Positions 43,473 to 53,263 of a stretch of 64,000 nucleotides of DNA are shown here, piece after piece. The notes under the pieces are model-generated. The model searched no databases. It saw only the letters and a program-made list of their open reading frames with translations, and was not told the origin of the DNA. Position numbers and translations under genes: made by a program. Origin of the DNA: Leisingera sp. ANG-M1 (GTDB taxonomy: Bacteria > Pseudomonadota > Alphaproteobacteria > Rhodobacterales > Rhodobacteraceae); assembly GCF_000813745.1 (NCBI RefSeq), contig NZ_JWLC01000018.1, positions 113,910 through 177,909 of the forward strand, in the 5' to 3' direction. Numbering within the stretch: the first letter of the stretch is position 1; the number at the start of each line of letters is the position of its first letter.

Positions 43473-45515
43473 TCAGCGGCGGCCTTCGCGCAGCCAGCCT
43501 GCCATGAGGAAAAACGCCGCCATCAGCAGTGCCAGCCAGGCCGGCAGCAGCGGCCCCTGGCTCACCGACAGCGTTTCATAAGCGTCGCGCGGGGTAAGGC
43601 CGATCCAGCCGCGGCCCGCTGCGGGCCGCCCGGCCCGGACGCTGCGCAAGGATGGCAGGCCGTCCTCCAGCCGCAGCACCCCGCCGCGCAAAGGCGCCAG
43701 CACCGGTTCCAGCACATCCCCTGTGGCAATGGTCTCCTCAAACTCCTTCGGCGCCGCAGGCCCCAGCCCGGCCACTGCGGTTTCGCCGCCTTCCTCCAGC
43801 CGGTAGAGCCCCGGCTCCGGCCCGTCATAGCGGGTCTCCCACTGGCCCGGCGCGGTCTGCCGCAGCTCCAGCTCGGCCGTCGAGCCATCCGGGTTGGTCA
43901 CCATCACCGGCCCGGCCTGGCCCGCCAGCGTGCGGCGCAGGATCCGCATCCGCTGGCCTGATGCCTCGGCCCACAGCGCTTCCTCCTCCAGTTCCGGCTC
44001 CTTCATCATCCAATGCGCCAGACGCCGCAGCAGCTCCAGCTGCGGGCCGCCGCCTTCATAGCCGCGGCTCCACAGCCAGGCGTGGTCCGAGGCCAAGAGC
44101 GCCACCCGGCCGTCACCGACCCGGTTCAGCACCAGCAAGGGCCGCTCGCCCGCACCATTCATAAGCACATGGCCTTCCGGTGTGCGCAGCTCGATCTGGC
44201 GCAGCCAGCGGCCCCAATCCTCTGTCCCCTCCAGCCCCGAAGTCACCGGATGCTGCTTGCCCAGATCGGTCACTTCCGGCCGATACGGTTCTTCCAGCAC
44301 CCGCGCCGACGGCTCAGCCGGCAGGATCAGGGACAGCGGCGAGCGGTAGATACTGTCGGCGCTGGCAAAATCCGGCCCTGCCGCCACAAGAACAGCGCCG
44401 CCGCCCATCGCATAGTTTGCTACATTGTCCAGGTAAACCGCGGGCAGGATGCCGCGCCGTTTGTAGCGGTCAAAAATGATCAGGTCGAAATCGTCGATCT
44501 TTTCCAGGAACAGCTCGCGGGTGGGGAAGGCGATCAGCGACAGTTCCTCCACCGGCACCCCGTCCTGCTTCTCCGGCGGCCGCAGGATGGTGAAATGCAC
44601 CAGATCCACCGCACTGTCGGATTTCAGCAGGTTGCGCCAGGTGCGCCCGCCTGCATGCGGCTCGCCGGAGACCAGCAGCACCCGCAGCCGGTCGCGCACC
44701 CCGTTGATCTGCACCAGAGCGGTGTTGTTGCGCGCGGTCAGCTCGCCCGGCTCCTCCGGCACGCTGAACTGGATCACGTTGCGGCCGCCGTGCTGCAGCA
44801 CCATCGGCAGTTCGAAATCCACACCCACCGGCAGGGTAAAGCGCTGCGGCTCCTCGCCCCGCACGGAAATCTCCAGTTCGGCAAATCCGCCCGGCTCCGG
44901 CACCGCGCCCTGATCCTCGATCCGCAAGGTCAGCTTCACCGGTTCACCGATGATAGCAAAGCCGGGGGCGTTTTTGACGATCAGCCGCCGGTCCCAGTCG
45001 TCCGCGCGGCCGGTCAGCAGCAGATGCATCGGCGCGGGCAGGGCCATCATCTGGCCCGCATCATGCACCTGCCCGTCCGACAGGGCGATGATGCCCGCCA
45101 CCCGCGCCCGCGGCTCATCCGCCAGCGCGCCGGCAATTGCCTCCATCAGCTGAGTGCCCTCATCGCCGGTTCCGTCTTCCACCGTGACCCAGCGCACTTC
45201 GGTCCCGGGCCGGTCCGCCAGGGCCGCCTTCAACTGGGTGCGTGCCCGCGCCATCTGCTCAGGCCGGGTGCTGAGCTGCTGGCTGGCGGTCTGGTCCTCG
45301 GCCACAATCACGATGTCACTGAGCGGCGCGCGGTCCTCGCTCTGATGCACCGGCCCCGAGAGCGCTGCCAGCAGCACCAGCGCCGCCAGCGCACGCAGGG
45401 CCCAGCCCGAGAGCCCCTTCCACAGGCCCAGGATCAGCGCCGCCAGGGTGATGCCGCCCGCGGCCCAGATCACGGGCCAGGGCATCAGCGGGTCAAACAG
45501 GATCGTTTGTGTCAT
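43473..45515 (-). CDS. Membrane protein with glutamine-amidotransferase-like domain (MoxR cluster)
   Basis: 680 residues. Two membrane segments lie near the N-terminus (about 13-52) and one at the C-terminus (about 655-675). The middle is extracytoplasmic, with a region (DLIIFDRYKRRGILP, YAMGGGAVLVAAG) that resembles the class I amidotransferase fold without an obvious catalytic cysteine. It starts 12 bases after the DUF4159/BatA gene and is the last of a four-gene operon with moxR and DUF58 genes. Function is unknown; the cluster resembles Bat/aerotolerance-type systems. Confidence 0.8.
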   Translation of the reverse strand: MTQTILFDPLMPWPVIWAAGGITLAALILGLWKGLSGWALRALAALVLLAALSGPVHQSEDRAPLSDIVIVAEDQTASQQLSTRPEQMARARTQLKAALADRPGTEVRWVTVEDGTGDEGTQLMEAIAGALADEPRARVAGIIALSDGQVHDAGQMMALPAPMHLLLTGRADDWDRRLIVKNAPGFAIIGEPVKLTLRIEDQGAVPEPGGFAELEISVRGEEPQRFTLPVGVDFELPMVLQHGGRNVIQFSVPEEPGELTARNNTALVQINGVRDRLRVLLVSGEPHAGGRTWRNLLKSDSAVDLVHFTILRPPEKQDGVPVEELSLIAFPTRELFLEKIDDFDLIIFDRYKRRGILPAVYLDNVANYAMGGGAVLVAAGPDFASADSIYRSPLSLILPAEPSARVLEEPYRPEVTDLGKQHPVTSGLEGTEDWGRWLRQIELRTPEGHVLMNGAGERPLLVLNRVGDGRVALLASDHAWLWSRGYEGGGPQLELLRRLAHWMMKEPELEEEALWAEASGQRMRILRRTLAGQAGPVMVTNPDGSTAELELRQTAPGQWETRYDGPEPGLYRLEEGGETAVAGLGPAAPKEFEETIATGDVLEPVLAPLRGGVLRLEDGLPSLRSVRAGRPAAGRGWIGLTPRDAYETLSVSQGPLLPAWLALLMAAFFLMAGWLREGRR

Positions 45516-45527
45516 CTTATCCGCTCC

Positions 45528-48311
45528 TTATTGCCCCAGCCGGTCCAGCAGTGCCGGCACATGCACCTGGTCGGATTTGTAATTGCCGGTCAGCACATGC
45601 ATCACCAGGTTAACGCCAAAGCGGAACGCCAGCTCGCGCTGCCGTTCGCCAGCATAGCCGCGCCCCACCGGCAGTAGCGGCCGGCCGTTCTCATCCACCG
45701 CCCAGGCTGCGGCCCAGTCGTTGCCGCCGATCACCACCGGCGTCACCCCGTCATTCAGATTGCGGAAGGGGATGCCTTCGGCCTGCTCGGCATCTGGCGG
45801 CGCCGCCTCGACCCAGACCGGCCCGCGGCTGTGCCGCCCCGGGAAGGCCTGCAGCAAGTAAAAGGCGCGGGTCAGCACGTGATCTTCCGGCACCACCTCC
45901 AGCGGCGGAATGTCCAGGGGCAGGGCAATCTGCTGCAGCCGCCGTGCCGCCGGGCTGGTAGCGCCGGAGGTGCTCAGATCGGCGTCGCGAGTGTCAAACA
46001 GGATCATCCCGCCTGCCCGCAGGTAAGCGTTCAGCTTGCCGTAAGCCTCGGACGAGGGCAGCGGCTGGTCGCGGGTGATGGGCCAGTAGAGCAGCGGGTA
46101 AAACGCCAGCTCATCGCGCTCAAGATCCACACCTGCCGGTTTGGCCGGCTCTACTGAGGTGCGGAAGAACAGCGTGTCCGACAGCCCGCGAAGCCCCGCT
46201 TCAGCGATCCTGTCGACCTGCGCGTCGCCGGTCAGCACATGCGCCAGCACCAGTTCCGAGGCCAGCCCGGCTGCCCGGAAATCCTCTGCCACCGGCGGGG
46301 CTTGCGCCCGTGCGTCCTGCGGCAGGGCCAGTGCCGACAAAGCCAGTGCCCCGGCCAAAGACGCAGTGCGGGCGCCGCCCAGCAGGCCCGAGACCAGCAG
46401 CGTGCCCAGCACATCCAGCGCCAGCAGCAGCAGCGCCAGCGTCAGCAGCGCGCCGCTCAAAGGCAGCTCCTGCGGCGCATCATAACCGCTGACCTCAACC
46501 GAAGCAGGCCAGCGCGCCGCCTGCAATTCGTCGCCAGGGCGCAGCACGTTTCGGGCCAGCATCCGCCGCCCGCCGTCATAGACGCCCGGCCGCAGCTCCG
46601 GCCCCGCGGGCGCGGCCACCAGATCCGGCCCCTTGACCCCCGGCAGTGTTTCCGCCGCCTCAATGCGTCCGAACCCGTCCAGCACTTCAACCGGTGTCCA
46701 AGTGGTGCCCTCCAGATCCTCCGCATCCGGCTGTGCCGCCGAGGAGGACACCGCCAGCCGTTCCAGCATCGCCACAAAAAGGCCCGACAGCGGCAGGCTG
46801 CTCCACTCGGCGTTTGCCGTCACGTGAAACAGCACCACTTGCCCCTGGCCCAGCGTCTTGCGGGTCACCAGGGGCGTGCCGTCGGCCAGCTCAGCAATCA
46901 CACGCGCGGCCAGCTCGGGGTCGGGCTGCGCCACAACTTGAGAACTGATCGAGACCTCGCCGGGCACCTCCAGGCCATAAAACGGAGAGCCCTCGGCAAA
47001 GGGCGCCAAAGTCTTCGGCTCGCCCCAGCTCATGGCGCCGCCGATGCTGCGGCCGCCAATGCGCAGACGCACCGGCATCAGGGGCTCTTCGCCGGAACGG
47101 GCGGTATCGCTCGCCGCCAGGCGCGGCCCGGCAAAGCGCAAGAGCAGCCCGCCGTTTTCCACCCATTCGATCACCGCCTCTTCCTGCGCGGGCGCCAGCC
47201 GCGCCACATCGGCCAGCACGATCACATCGGGATTGGCCGGCAGCAGATCCGCAAGCGCCCCCTCCAGCAGTTCCGCCGAGGGCGCCAGCGCCTGACGCAA
47301 ATAGTGCAGCGGCGACAGCAGCGCCAAGCCTTCATCGGCGCTTTGCGAAGAGACCAGCGCCACTTCGCGGCGGCGCAAGCTGTCATCGGTCAGTGCCACG
47401 GCGCCTGCGGATTTCATGTCGCGGATTTCGAACCGCGACAGCCGCGCGCGCAGCTCGGCCGGCAGCGACAGCTCGGCCGAGGCGCTGCGGGCGCCATCCG
47501 CAAAGCGCAGCGGCAGCGCCGCCAGGCTGCGCGGAGTGCCGCCCGGATCCGCGCCCTGCGCCAGCACCGTCACCTCCTGCGCGGGTCCGGCACGGCTGCG
47601 CTGAACCGTCAGTTCGATATTGCCGCCGGTATACAGCGCAGGCAGCAGCCCCAGCACTGGCACCGGCTGTTCGAACACCTCGATATCGCCGCGGCGGCTT
47701 AGCGCTTCGATCAGCCCGTCGCGGCCCGCATACTCCAGCCCGTCGCTGAACCACAGCGTGTCAAAGCCGCCTTCGGCGCCGTCAATCGCCGCCAAAGCAC
47801 CCTGCAGCTGATCCGGACCCGGCTGCCAGGGCAGGGGCACAAGCCCGGCCATCTGCCGCTGCCAGTCGCTGGCGGCACGGAACTGCAGCGGTTCCGGCGC
47901 ACTCAGCCGCAGCACCGCCACTGGCCGCCCGGCGCGTCCGGCCTCCTCCAGCTGCGCTGCCGTTTGGGCGCTGGTCTGCTTCCAGCCCGCCGCGCCGCCC
48001 CAGCTAGCGTCCATCACAACCAGCAGCGGCCCGCTGCCGCCGCTTTCCTCGGCTGAGGGGTTCAGCACCGGCCCGGCAAGCCCGATGATGGCCGCCGCCA
48101 CCGCCAGCATCCGCAAGAGCAGCAGCCACCAAGGCGTGCGGTCCGACAGGCTCTCGTCATCCTTCAGCCCCAGCAGAAGCGTCACCGCCGGAAACGGCTG
48201 CCGCTTGGGTGCCGGCGGGATCGCCCGCAGCAGGAACCACAGCACCGGCAGCGCCAGCAGCCCCAGCAGCAGCCAGGGTGCGGTAAAGCCGATGCCCGCA
48301 ATCGTCGTCAT
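45528..48311 (-). CDS. BatA-like/DUF4159 membrane protein
   Basis: 927 residues from the ATG at 48311, overlapping the DUF58 stop by four bases. The N-terminus is the BatA-type double membrane region (TAPWLLLGLLALPVLWFLL, then a second helix near 60). A long periplasmic region follows, then another hydrophobic stretch near 645-690 and a C-terminal DUF4159 domain (FYPLLYWPIT, GGMILFDTRDAD). Partner of MoxR ATPase and DUF58 proteins in many alphaproteobacteria; precise role unknown. Confidence 0.85.
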   Translation of the reverse strand: MTTIAGIGFTAPWLLLGLLALPVLWFLLRAIPPAPKRQPFPAVTLLLGLKDDESLSDRTPWWLLLLRMLAVAAAIIGLAGPVLNPSAEESGGSGPLLVVMDASWGGAAGWKQTSAQTAAQLEEAGRAGRPVAVLRLSAPEPLQFRAASDWQRQMAGLVPLPWQPGPDQLQGALAAIDGAEGGFDTLWFSDGLEYAGRDGLIEALSRRGDIEVFEQPVPVLGLLPALYTGGNIELTVQRSRAGPAQEVTVLAQGADPGGTPRSLAALPLRFADGARSASAELSLPAELRARLSRFEIRDMKSAGAVALTDDSLRRREVALVSSQSADEGLALLSPLHYLRQALAPSAELLEGALADLLPANPDVIVLADVARLAPAQEEAVIEWVENGGLLLRFAGPRLAASDTARSGEEPLMPVRLRIGGRSIGGAMSWGEPKTLAPFAEGSPFYGLEVPGEVSISSQVVAQPDPELAARVIAELADGTPLVTRKTLGQGQVVLFHVTANAEWSSLPLSGLFVAMLERLAVSSSAAQPDAEDLEGTTWTPVEVLDGFGRIEAAETLPGVKGPDLVAAPAGPELRPGVYDGGRRMLARNVLRPGDELQAARWPASVEVSGYDAPQELPLSGALLTLALLLLALDVLGTLLVSGLLGGARTASLAGALALSALALPQDARAQAPPVAEDFRAAGLASELVLAHVLTGDAQVDRIAEAGLRGLSDTLFFRTSVEPAKPAGVDLERDELAFYPLLYWPITRDQPLPSSEAYGKLNAYLRAGGMILFDTRDADLSTSGATSPAARRLQQIALPLDIPPLEVVPEDHVLTRAFYLLQAFPGRHSRGPVWVEAAPPDAEQAEGIPFRNLNDGVTPVVIGGNDWAAAWAVDENGRPLLPVGRGYAGERQRELAFRFGVNLVMHVLTGNYKSDQVHVPALLDRLGQ

Positions 48312-49201
48312 GGCGCGGTTCTTTCCAAAGCGTGGTAAAGCCACATCAGCGCAGCCTGCGCCGGGTCGCCGGTGTGATGCTGGCCGAACCGCCAGCCGGC
48401 TTCGTGGCACAGCCGCTCCAGCGCATCCCGCCGTTCCGCCAGCCGGTCCAGATAGCGCTCCTGCAGCGCCGAGGCTTTCAATGTTTCATGTGTAACGCCG
48501 CCTTTGACGCTTTCAAACAGGGTGCGGCCGGTAAAGGGAAAGGCTTCTTCCGCCGGGTCCAGCACCTGCAACAGCACCCCGCGCACCCCGCGCGCAGCGG
48601 CTTTGGAGAGCGCTTGCTCCATCGGCTCATACGGCCCCAGAAAATCCGAGATGAACAGCGCCCGGGCATGCGGGATCAGCGCCCGGTCGTTGGGCGGGGC
48701 GTAATCCTCATCGCCGTCATCCGACAGCGCCTCAGCCAGCCGCAGGATCTGCACGTTGCCGCGCCGGGGCGGCAAGCTGCCGCCCGTCAGGCCCACCCGC
48801 TCGCCGCCATGCACCATCAGCACCGATGCGGCCAAACCCAGCAGCCGCGCCTGATCAATCTTCTGCGGCAGCTTCGGCGATGAGGAAAACCGCATCGAGG
48901 CGCCGGTATCCACCCACAGATGCACCGTCTGCGAAATATGCCACTCCCGCTCGCGCACATATTGCACGTCCCCCATGGCCGAGCGCCGGTGGTCGATCAT
49001 CTGGCGGCTGTCGCCGGGCTGCGCCGGGCGGTACTGCCAGAAGTCATCGCCGGTGCCGGCCCGGCGGCGGCCATGCTCGCCCATCAGCACCGAGCCTGCC
49101 AGATGCCGCGCCTGCACCAGCAAGGGCGGAAAGGCGCTGGCCTCGGCCTCGGCGCGGTGCCGCAATCCGGTTGCAGCCTGAGAGGCGGCAGGTCTGGTCA
49201 C
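48308..49201 (-). CDS. DUF58 domain protein (VWA-like)
   Basis: 297 residues. The DUF58 motif GDDFWQYRPAQPGDSRQMIDHRRSA (split: GTGDDFWQYRP then DWRRSA-like) and the VWA-like VDTGASMRFSS are visible. The start is directly next to the moxR stop, and the end overlaps the BatA-like gene. DUF58 proteins act with MoxR AAA+ ATPases as chaperone-like pairs; the client is unknown. Confidence 0.88.
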   Translation of the reverse strand: MTRPAASQAATGLRHRAEAEASAFPPLLVQARHLAGSVLMGEHGRRRAGTGDDFWQYRPAQPGDSRQMIDHRRSAMGDVQYVREREWHISQTVHLWVDTGASMRFSSSPKLPQKIDQARLLGLAASVLMVHGGERVGLTGGSLPPRRGNVQILRLAEALSDDGDEDYAPPNDRALIPHARALFISDFLGPYEPMEQALSKAAARGVRGVLLQVLDPAEEAFPFTGRTLFESVKGGVTHETLKASALQERYLDRLAERRDALERLCHEAGWRFGQHHTGDPAQAALMWLYHALERTAP

Positions 49202-50205
49202 GCCGCGGTCCTGGTCCGGGCCAGATCAGCCGCAGTTTCTTCGATCAAAGCGGTCAGGCTGTCGCCCCGCGCCCGCGCGGCAAAATTCAGCTGCATCCGG
49301 TGGCTCAGCACCGGCTTGGCCATATCCAGCACATCCTCGGCGCTCGGCGCCAGCCGCCCGTGCAGCAAGGCCCGCGCCCGCACCGCCAGCATCAGCGCCT
49401 GCGCTGCCCGCGGACCCGGCCCCCAGGCCACGGTCTGCGCCACCCGCTCGGAGACACCCTCTTCTTCGGGCCGGAACGCCCGCACCAGATCCAGGATCAT
49501 CTCAACAACAGACTCGCCCACCGGCATCCGCCGCAGCAGGGTCTGGGCTGCGATCAGCTCGGCGGCGGTAAACACCTGATAGGCTTCCGCTTCCTCAGCC
49601 CCAGTGGTGGCCAGCAGGATATCGCGTTCGGTCTTGCGGTCCGGATAATTCACGTCGATCTGCAGCAGGAACCGGTCCAGCTGCGCCTCGGGCAGCGGAT
49701 AGGTGCCTTCCTGCTCGATCGGGTTCTGGGTTGCCAGCACATGAAACGGCGCCCCCAGCTGCCGGTCTTCGCCCGCCACTGTCACCTGCCGCTCCTGCAT
49801 CGCCTGCAAGAGCGCCGACTGCGTCCGCGGGCTCGCCCGGTTGATCTCATCCGCCATCAGCAATTGGCAGAACACCGGCCCCGGCACAAAGCGGAAGGAG
49901 CGGTGGCCGTCCTCTGCCGTGTCCAGCACCTCGGAGCCCAGAATATCCGCAGGCATCAGATCCGGGGTGAACTGGATCCGGCTGCCATCCAGCCCCATCA
50001 CCGTGCTCAGTGTCTCCACCAGCCGGGTCTTGCCCAGCCCGGGCAGGCCGATCAGCAGCCCATGGCCGCCGCACAAGAGCACCGACAGCGTCAGGTCCAC
50101 CACCCGCTCCTGGCCGATGAATCGCTTGGTGATCGACTCGCGGGCCTGTTTCAGCTTGGCTTCCAGCGCCTCGATGCCGGCCAGCAGATCGTCGGTTTCA
50201 GGCAT
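49198..50205 (-). CDS. MoxR-family AAA+ ATPase
   Basis: 335 residues from the ATG at 50205 (GAGGA upstream). Walker A is GLPGLGKT (about 53-60), Walker B LLMADEINRA, and the sensor region is FHVLATQNPIEQEGTYPLPEAQLDRF. This is the first gene of the operon and is divergent from DUF1285. MoxR proteins remodel or activate protein complexes together with VWA/DUF58 partners. Confidence 0.93.
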   Translation of the reverse strand: MPETDDLLAGIEALEAKLKQARESITKRFIGQERVVDLTLSVLLCGGHGLLIGLPGLGKTRLVETLSTVMGLDGSRIQFTPDLMPADILGSEVLDTAEDGHRSFRFVPGPVFCQLLMADEINRASPRTQSALLQAMQERQVTVAGEDRQLGAPFHVLATQNPIEQEGTYPLPEAQLDRFLLQIDVNYPDRKTERDILLATTGAEEAEAYQVFTAAELIAAQTLLRRMPVGESVVEMILDLVRAFRPEEEGVSERVAQTVAWGPGPRAAQALMLAVRARALLHGRLAPSAEDVLDMAKPVLSHRMQLNFAARARGDSLTALIEETAADLARTRTAA

Positions 50206-50269
50206 GTCATTCCTCGTTTCCAGGATATATGCTGTTACTCTATCGTGCTGACAGGAAATGGCAAAAGCA

Positions 50270-50854
50270 ATGAGCGGACAAAAAGCTGTGACACCCGGTG
50301 CCGAAGGCATCGCCGCGTCGGTGAAAGCGGCCAAGAAAGGCAAGGGTTTGCCGCCCGTCCACCTGTGGAACCCGCCGTTTTGCGGCGATCTCGACATCCG
50401 CATCGCCCGCGACGGCAGCTGGTACTACCTCGGCACGCCCTTCACCCGGTTCGAGCTGGTCAAGCTGTTCGCTTCGATCCTGAAGCTGGAAGAGGGGAAG
50501 TATTTCCTGGTCACCCCTGTCGAGAAGGTCGGCATCACGGTCGAAGACGCGCCCTTTGTGGCGGTGGATTTTGATGCGGCGGGCGAGGGGCGCGATCAGG
50601 TGATCACATTCACGACAAATGTCGAGGACACTACCGCAGCAGGCCCGGACACCCCGATCCGGGTCGAGCGCGATGCAGAGAGCGGAGAGCCGTCTCCCTA
50701 TGTGATGGTGCGCGCAGGCCTGGAAGCCCGCATCGACCGCAAGAGCTTCTACCGGCTGGCAGAGCTCGGGGAACATCACGATGAGTGGTTCGGCGTCTGG
50801 TCCGGCGGCACATTCTTCCCGCTGATCCTGTCGTCTGAGCTGGAAGCGGATTAA
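50270..50854 (+). CDS. DUF1285 family protein
   Basis: 194 residues from the ATG at 50270; an in-frame ATG at 50258 has AGGAA directly against it, so the later one is chosen. The DUF1285 region is marked by WNPPFCGDLDIRIARDGSWYY and the GTPFTRFELVKLFAS stretch. Function unknown. Divergent from moxR with 64 bases between, so the two may share control. Confidence 0.85.
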   Translation: MSGQKAVTPGAEGIAASVKAAKKGKGLPPVHLWNPPFCGDLDIRIARDGSWYYLGTPFTRFELVKLFASILKLEEGKYFLVTPVEKVGITVEDAPFVAVDFDAAGEGRDQVITFTTNVEDTTAAGPDTPIRVERDAESGEPSPYVMVRAGLEARIDRKSFYRLAELGEHHDEWFGVWSGGTFFPLILSSELEAD

Positions 50855-50871
50855 CATCCAAGGAACGTCCC

Positions 50872-50920
50872 GCCCGGCCGATAGGCCGGGCTGCGCCCGA
50901 CCCGCCCCCACCGGGGCGGG
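50872..50920. repeat. Tandem GC hairpins in a convergent gap
   Basis: Two perfect hairpins in a row: GCCCGGCC-GATA-GGCCGGGC (50872-50891) and CCCGCCCC-CACC-GGGGCGGG (50901-50920). They lie between the ends of the DUF1285 and DMT genes and probably end or stabilise both transcripts. The TTGGGC core of the dispersed repeat is absent. Confidence 0.6.
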
Positions 50921-50977
50921 CGCTACGCTTCCCACCCCGACGGGCCGGGCGCTGCCCTTGCAAGTTCTCGAGTTTCC

Positions 50978-51937
50978 TTACGCCTGGCTGCCGTTCACCG
51001 GCTCCGCCAGCTTGGGCCGCTTGTCCTGAGCCACGATCACCCCCAGCCCGACAACCGCTGCGCCGATCGCTTGCGGCCACTCCCAGCTCTCGCCCAGAAA
51101 CAGCATTAGGATCATCACATAGAACGGCGCCAGATTGGTGTGGAACGAGGCCAGCGCCACCCCCAGCCGCTCAACCGCCGATAGCCACAGCAACTGGCTG
51201 ATCATCACCGAGACCAGGCCGAAAATCAGCAGCATCTGCAGCTGGTAGCCATCCACTGGTGCGCTCGGCAGCCATTCCCCGCCCAAGGCCGCGGTGCCTG
51301 CGGTCAGCACGCTTGCCAGAATCAGCCCGCCGCAAATGGTGACCGCGCTGCGCCCCGAGGGCGACAGATCCGGCAGCTCGCGCACCGCTGCCGAACTTGC
51401 CCAGGTATAAAGCGTGATGGCAGCTGCGGCTGCCGCCGCGCCCAGCCCCAGTTCAGCACCGCTGAGCGAGCTGGTGGCGATGATTCCTCCGATTACAGTT
51501 GCAACGGCGCCCAGAGCAAACCGCACCCCCAGCCGCCGCTGGCCCTGCAGCATCTCCAGCACCCCGCCGATCACCGGGGCCGCAGAGCAGATCAGCGCTG
51601 CGGTTACTGCATTGGTCAGCACCTGCGCCTGGATGATCAGATAGGCGCTTGCGCCAAAGCCGAAAATCCCGATCATCAGCCCCTTGCGCCAGGGCGCCCG
51701 CAGTACGGTCTGCACACCTTCCCGCATTCCCCACAGAAGCAGGATGCCAACCGCCGCTAGCAACAGCCGCGCCGCCAGCAGCATCACTGGCGGCCAGGTC
51801 TGCAGCAGCACTTCAGCGGCAGGAAAGCCTGCGGCCCAAGTCATCATCGCCGCTGCCGCCAAAGCGTTGCCGCCAAGCGCATGGGCACGCGGCGATGCAG
51901 AAGAGCCTGCGGGCAGGCGCTCAGGGTTCATGGTCAT
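50978..51937 (-). CDS. DMT-superfamily (EamA) transporter
   Basis: 319 residues from the ATG at 51937 (GAGGA nine bases upstream), ten predicted membrane helices in two EamA repeats. The AAMMTWAAGFPAAEVLL start of repeat 1 and HTNLAPFYVMILMLFLGES of repeat 2 are typical. Export of amino acids or metabolites is likely; substrate unknown. Divergent from hyi. Confidence 0.88.
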   Translation of the reverse strand: MTMNPERLPAGSSASPRAHALGGNALAAAAMMTWAAGFPAAEVLLQTWPPVMLLAARLLLAAVGILLLWGMREGVQTVLRAPWRKGLMIGIFGFGASAYLIIQAQVLTNAVTAALICSAAPVIGGVLEMLQGQRRLGVRFALGAVATVIGGIIATSSLSGAELGLGAAAAAAAITLYTWASSAAVRELPDLSPSGRSAVTICGGLILASVLTAGTAALGGEWLPSAPVDGYQLQMLLIFGLVSVMISQLLWLSAVERLGVALASFHTNLAPFYVMILMLFLGESWEWPQAIGAAVVGLGVIVAQDKRPKLAEPVNGSQA

Positions 51938-52099
51938 GACTGCGATCCTCAGGGAATCCAGCGGAAATACGCCGGTTTTCTGCAGTAGCATCAGAAACCG
52001 CCGCCCGCGTCTTGCGGGAAAGCGACAATGCGTCGTTTTCTATCTCTTGGCGGCCCGGATTTCTGCGGGGTAAACCACCGTGAAGCCAGGAGGATTTCC

Positions 52100-52852
52100 A
52101 TGCCCAGATTCGCAGCCAACATCTCAATGCTGTTTGCCGAGCTGCCCTATCTTGACCGTTTCCAGGCCGCCGCCGCCGCCGGGTTTGAGGCTGTGGAGAT
52201 TCTCTACCCCTATGAACTCGCGGCCAAGGAGACCCAGCGCGCGCTGCTGGCCAATGGGCTGGAGCTGCTGCTGATCAACGCGCCGCCCCCCAATTACACT
52301 GGCGGCATGCCCGGTTATGCCGCAGTGCCCGAGGGCGTCGACCGCTTCCAGCGGGACATCCGCCGGGTGCTGCGCTATGCCGAGGCGCTCAAGGCCGGCA
52401 GGATCCACGTGATGGCCGGCTACGCGAAGGGGGAGGCGGCGCAGGAGACGTTTGTGGAAAACCTGAGGTGGGCCGCCGACCGGGCGCCCGCGCAGCAGTT
52501 CACCATCGAACCGCTGAACAGCGGCGACCAGCCCGGATATTTTCTGGACGATTACAATCTGGCGATGGAAGTGCTTGCGTCCGTGGACCGTCCCAATGTC
52601 GGCCTGCAGTACGATGCCTACCACGCCCAGCTGATCCACGGCGATGCGGCCAAAGTGTGGGAAGAGTTCGGGAGCCAGGCCGTGCATGTGCAGATCGGTG
52701 CGGCCCCCGGGCGCTGCGAGCCGGGCACCGGGCCAGTGGATTTCCAGGAGCTGTTTGCGGCAATTGATGCCAGCGGCTATGAAGGCTGGGTCAGCGCCGA
52801 ATACACGCCGTCCAGCAAGCGCACCGAAGACAGCCTTGGCTGGATGCGCTGA
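52100..52852 (+). CDS. hyi: Hydroxypyruvate isomerase family protein
   Basis: 250 residues from the ATG at 52100 (GGAGGA upstream). A TIM-barrel (AP endonuclease 2-like) enzyme: FAANISMLFAELPYLDRF, AGFEAVEILYPYE, TIEPLNSGDQPGYFL (metal Glu) and QYDAYHAQ. The pattern fits Hyi, which interconverts hydroxypyruvate and tartronate semialdehyde in glyoxylate use. No gcl or glxR is adjacent, so a related sugar isomerase is possible. Confidence 0.85.
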   Translation: MPRFAANISMLFAELPYLDRFQAAAAAGFEAVEILYPYELAAKETQRALLANGLELLLINAPPPNYTGGMPGYAAVPEGVDRFQRDIRRVLRYAEALKAGRIHVMAGYAKGEAAQETFVENLRWAADRAPAQQFTIEPLNSGDQPGYFLDDYNLAMEVLASVDRPNVGLQYDAYHAQLIHGDAAKVWEEFGSQAVHVQIGAAPGRCEPGTGPVDFQELFAAIDASGYEGWVSAEYTPSSKRTEDSLGWMR

Positions 52853-52941
52853 GCCGCTTCAAAGCGGTTTCACATTCGTGAATTGAAATGTGAACTTGCA
52901 GCTTGCATAAGGCGGTTGAGACCGAAGGAAGGATACCTCCC

Positions 52942-53178
52942 ATGCTGCCTGCCCGCTTTGCGCCGCTTTTGTTCAGCTTTATCCTGTCGGGGCTGATGTC
53001 CTTTATCGTGACCGGAGTGGCGACCTGGAAGGTGCTGGGTTTCGGAGACGGGTTTTCCGGCGCCTGGATGAACGCCTGGAGCCTGAGCTGGCCGATTGCC
53101 TTTGCCGTTGCCTTTACCGCAGCTCCGCTGGTGCGCAAGCTGGTGTCGAAGCTGGTAAAGCAGCCCGCCGGCGGCTGA
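52942..53178 (+). CDS. DUF2798 small membrane protein
   Basis: 78 residues from the ATG at 52942 (GAAGGA upstream). Two membrane helices (about 8-28 and 45-65) with the FSFILSGLMSFIVTGV and WPIAFAVAFTAAPLVRKLV segments typical of DUF2798. Function unknown. A long repeat-filled gap follows. Confidence 0.85.
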   Translation: MLPARFAPLLFSFILSGLMSFIVTGVATWKVLGFGDGFSGAWMNAWSLSWPIAFAVAFTAAPLVRKLVSKLVKQPAGG

Positions 53179-53193
53179 CCCGGCCAAAGGGGG

Positions 53194-53263
53194 CTCCCGC
53201 CCGCTGCAAGCTGCATCAAAGATGCAGCAGCAGCCGTTGGGCGTGGCGCCGCTGGCGCGGCGC
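53194..53263 (+). repeat. Dispersed palindromic repeat, copy 7 (3' of DUF2798, left member of an inverted pair)
   Basis: CTCCCGC at 53194, hairpin CTGCATC-AAA-GATGCAG (53211-53227), TTGGGC at 53237, hairpin GCGCCGC-TGGC-GCGGCGC (53246-53263). CTCCCGC lies 15 bases from the stop codon. The next 150 bases hold GGGCAGG/CTGCCC palindromes but no gene. Confidence 0.75.
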
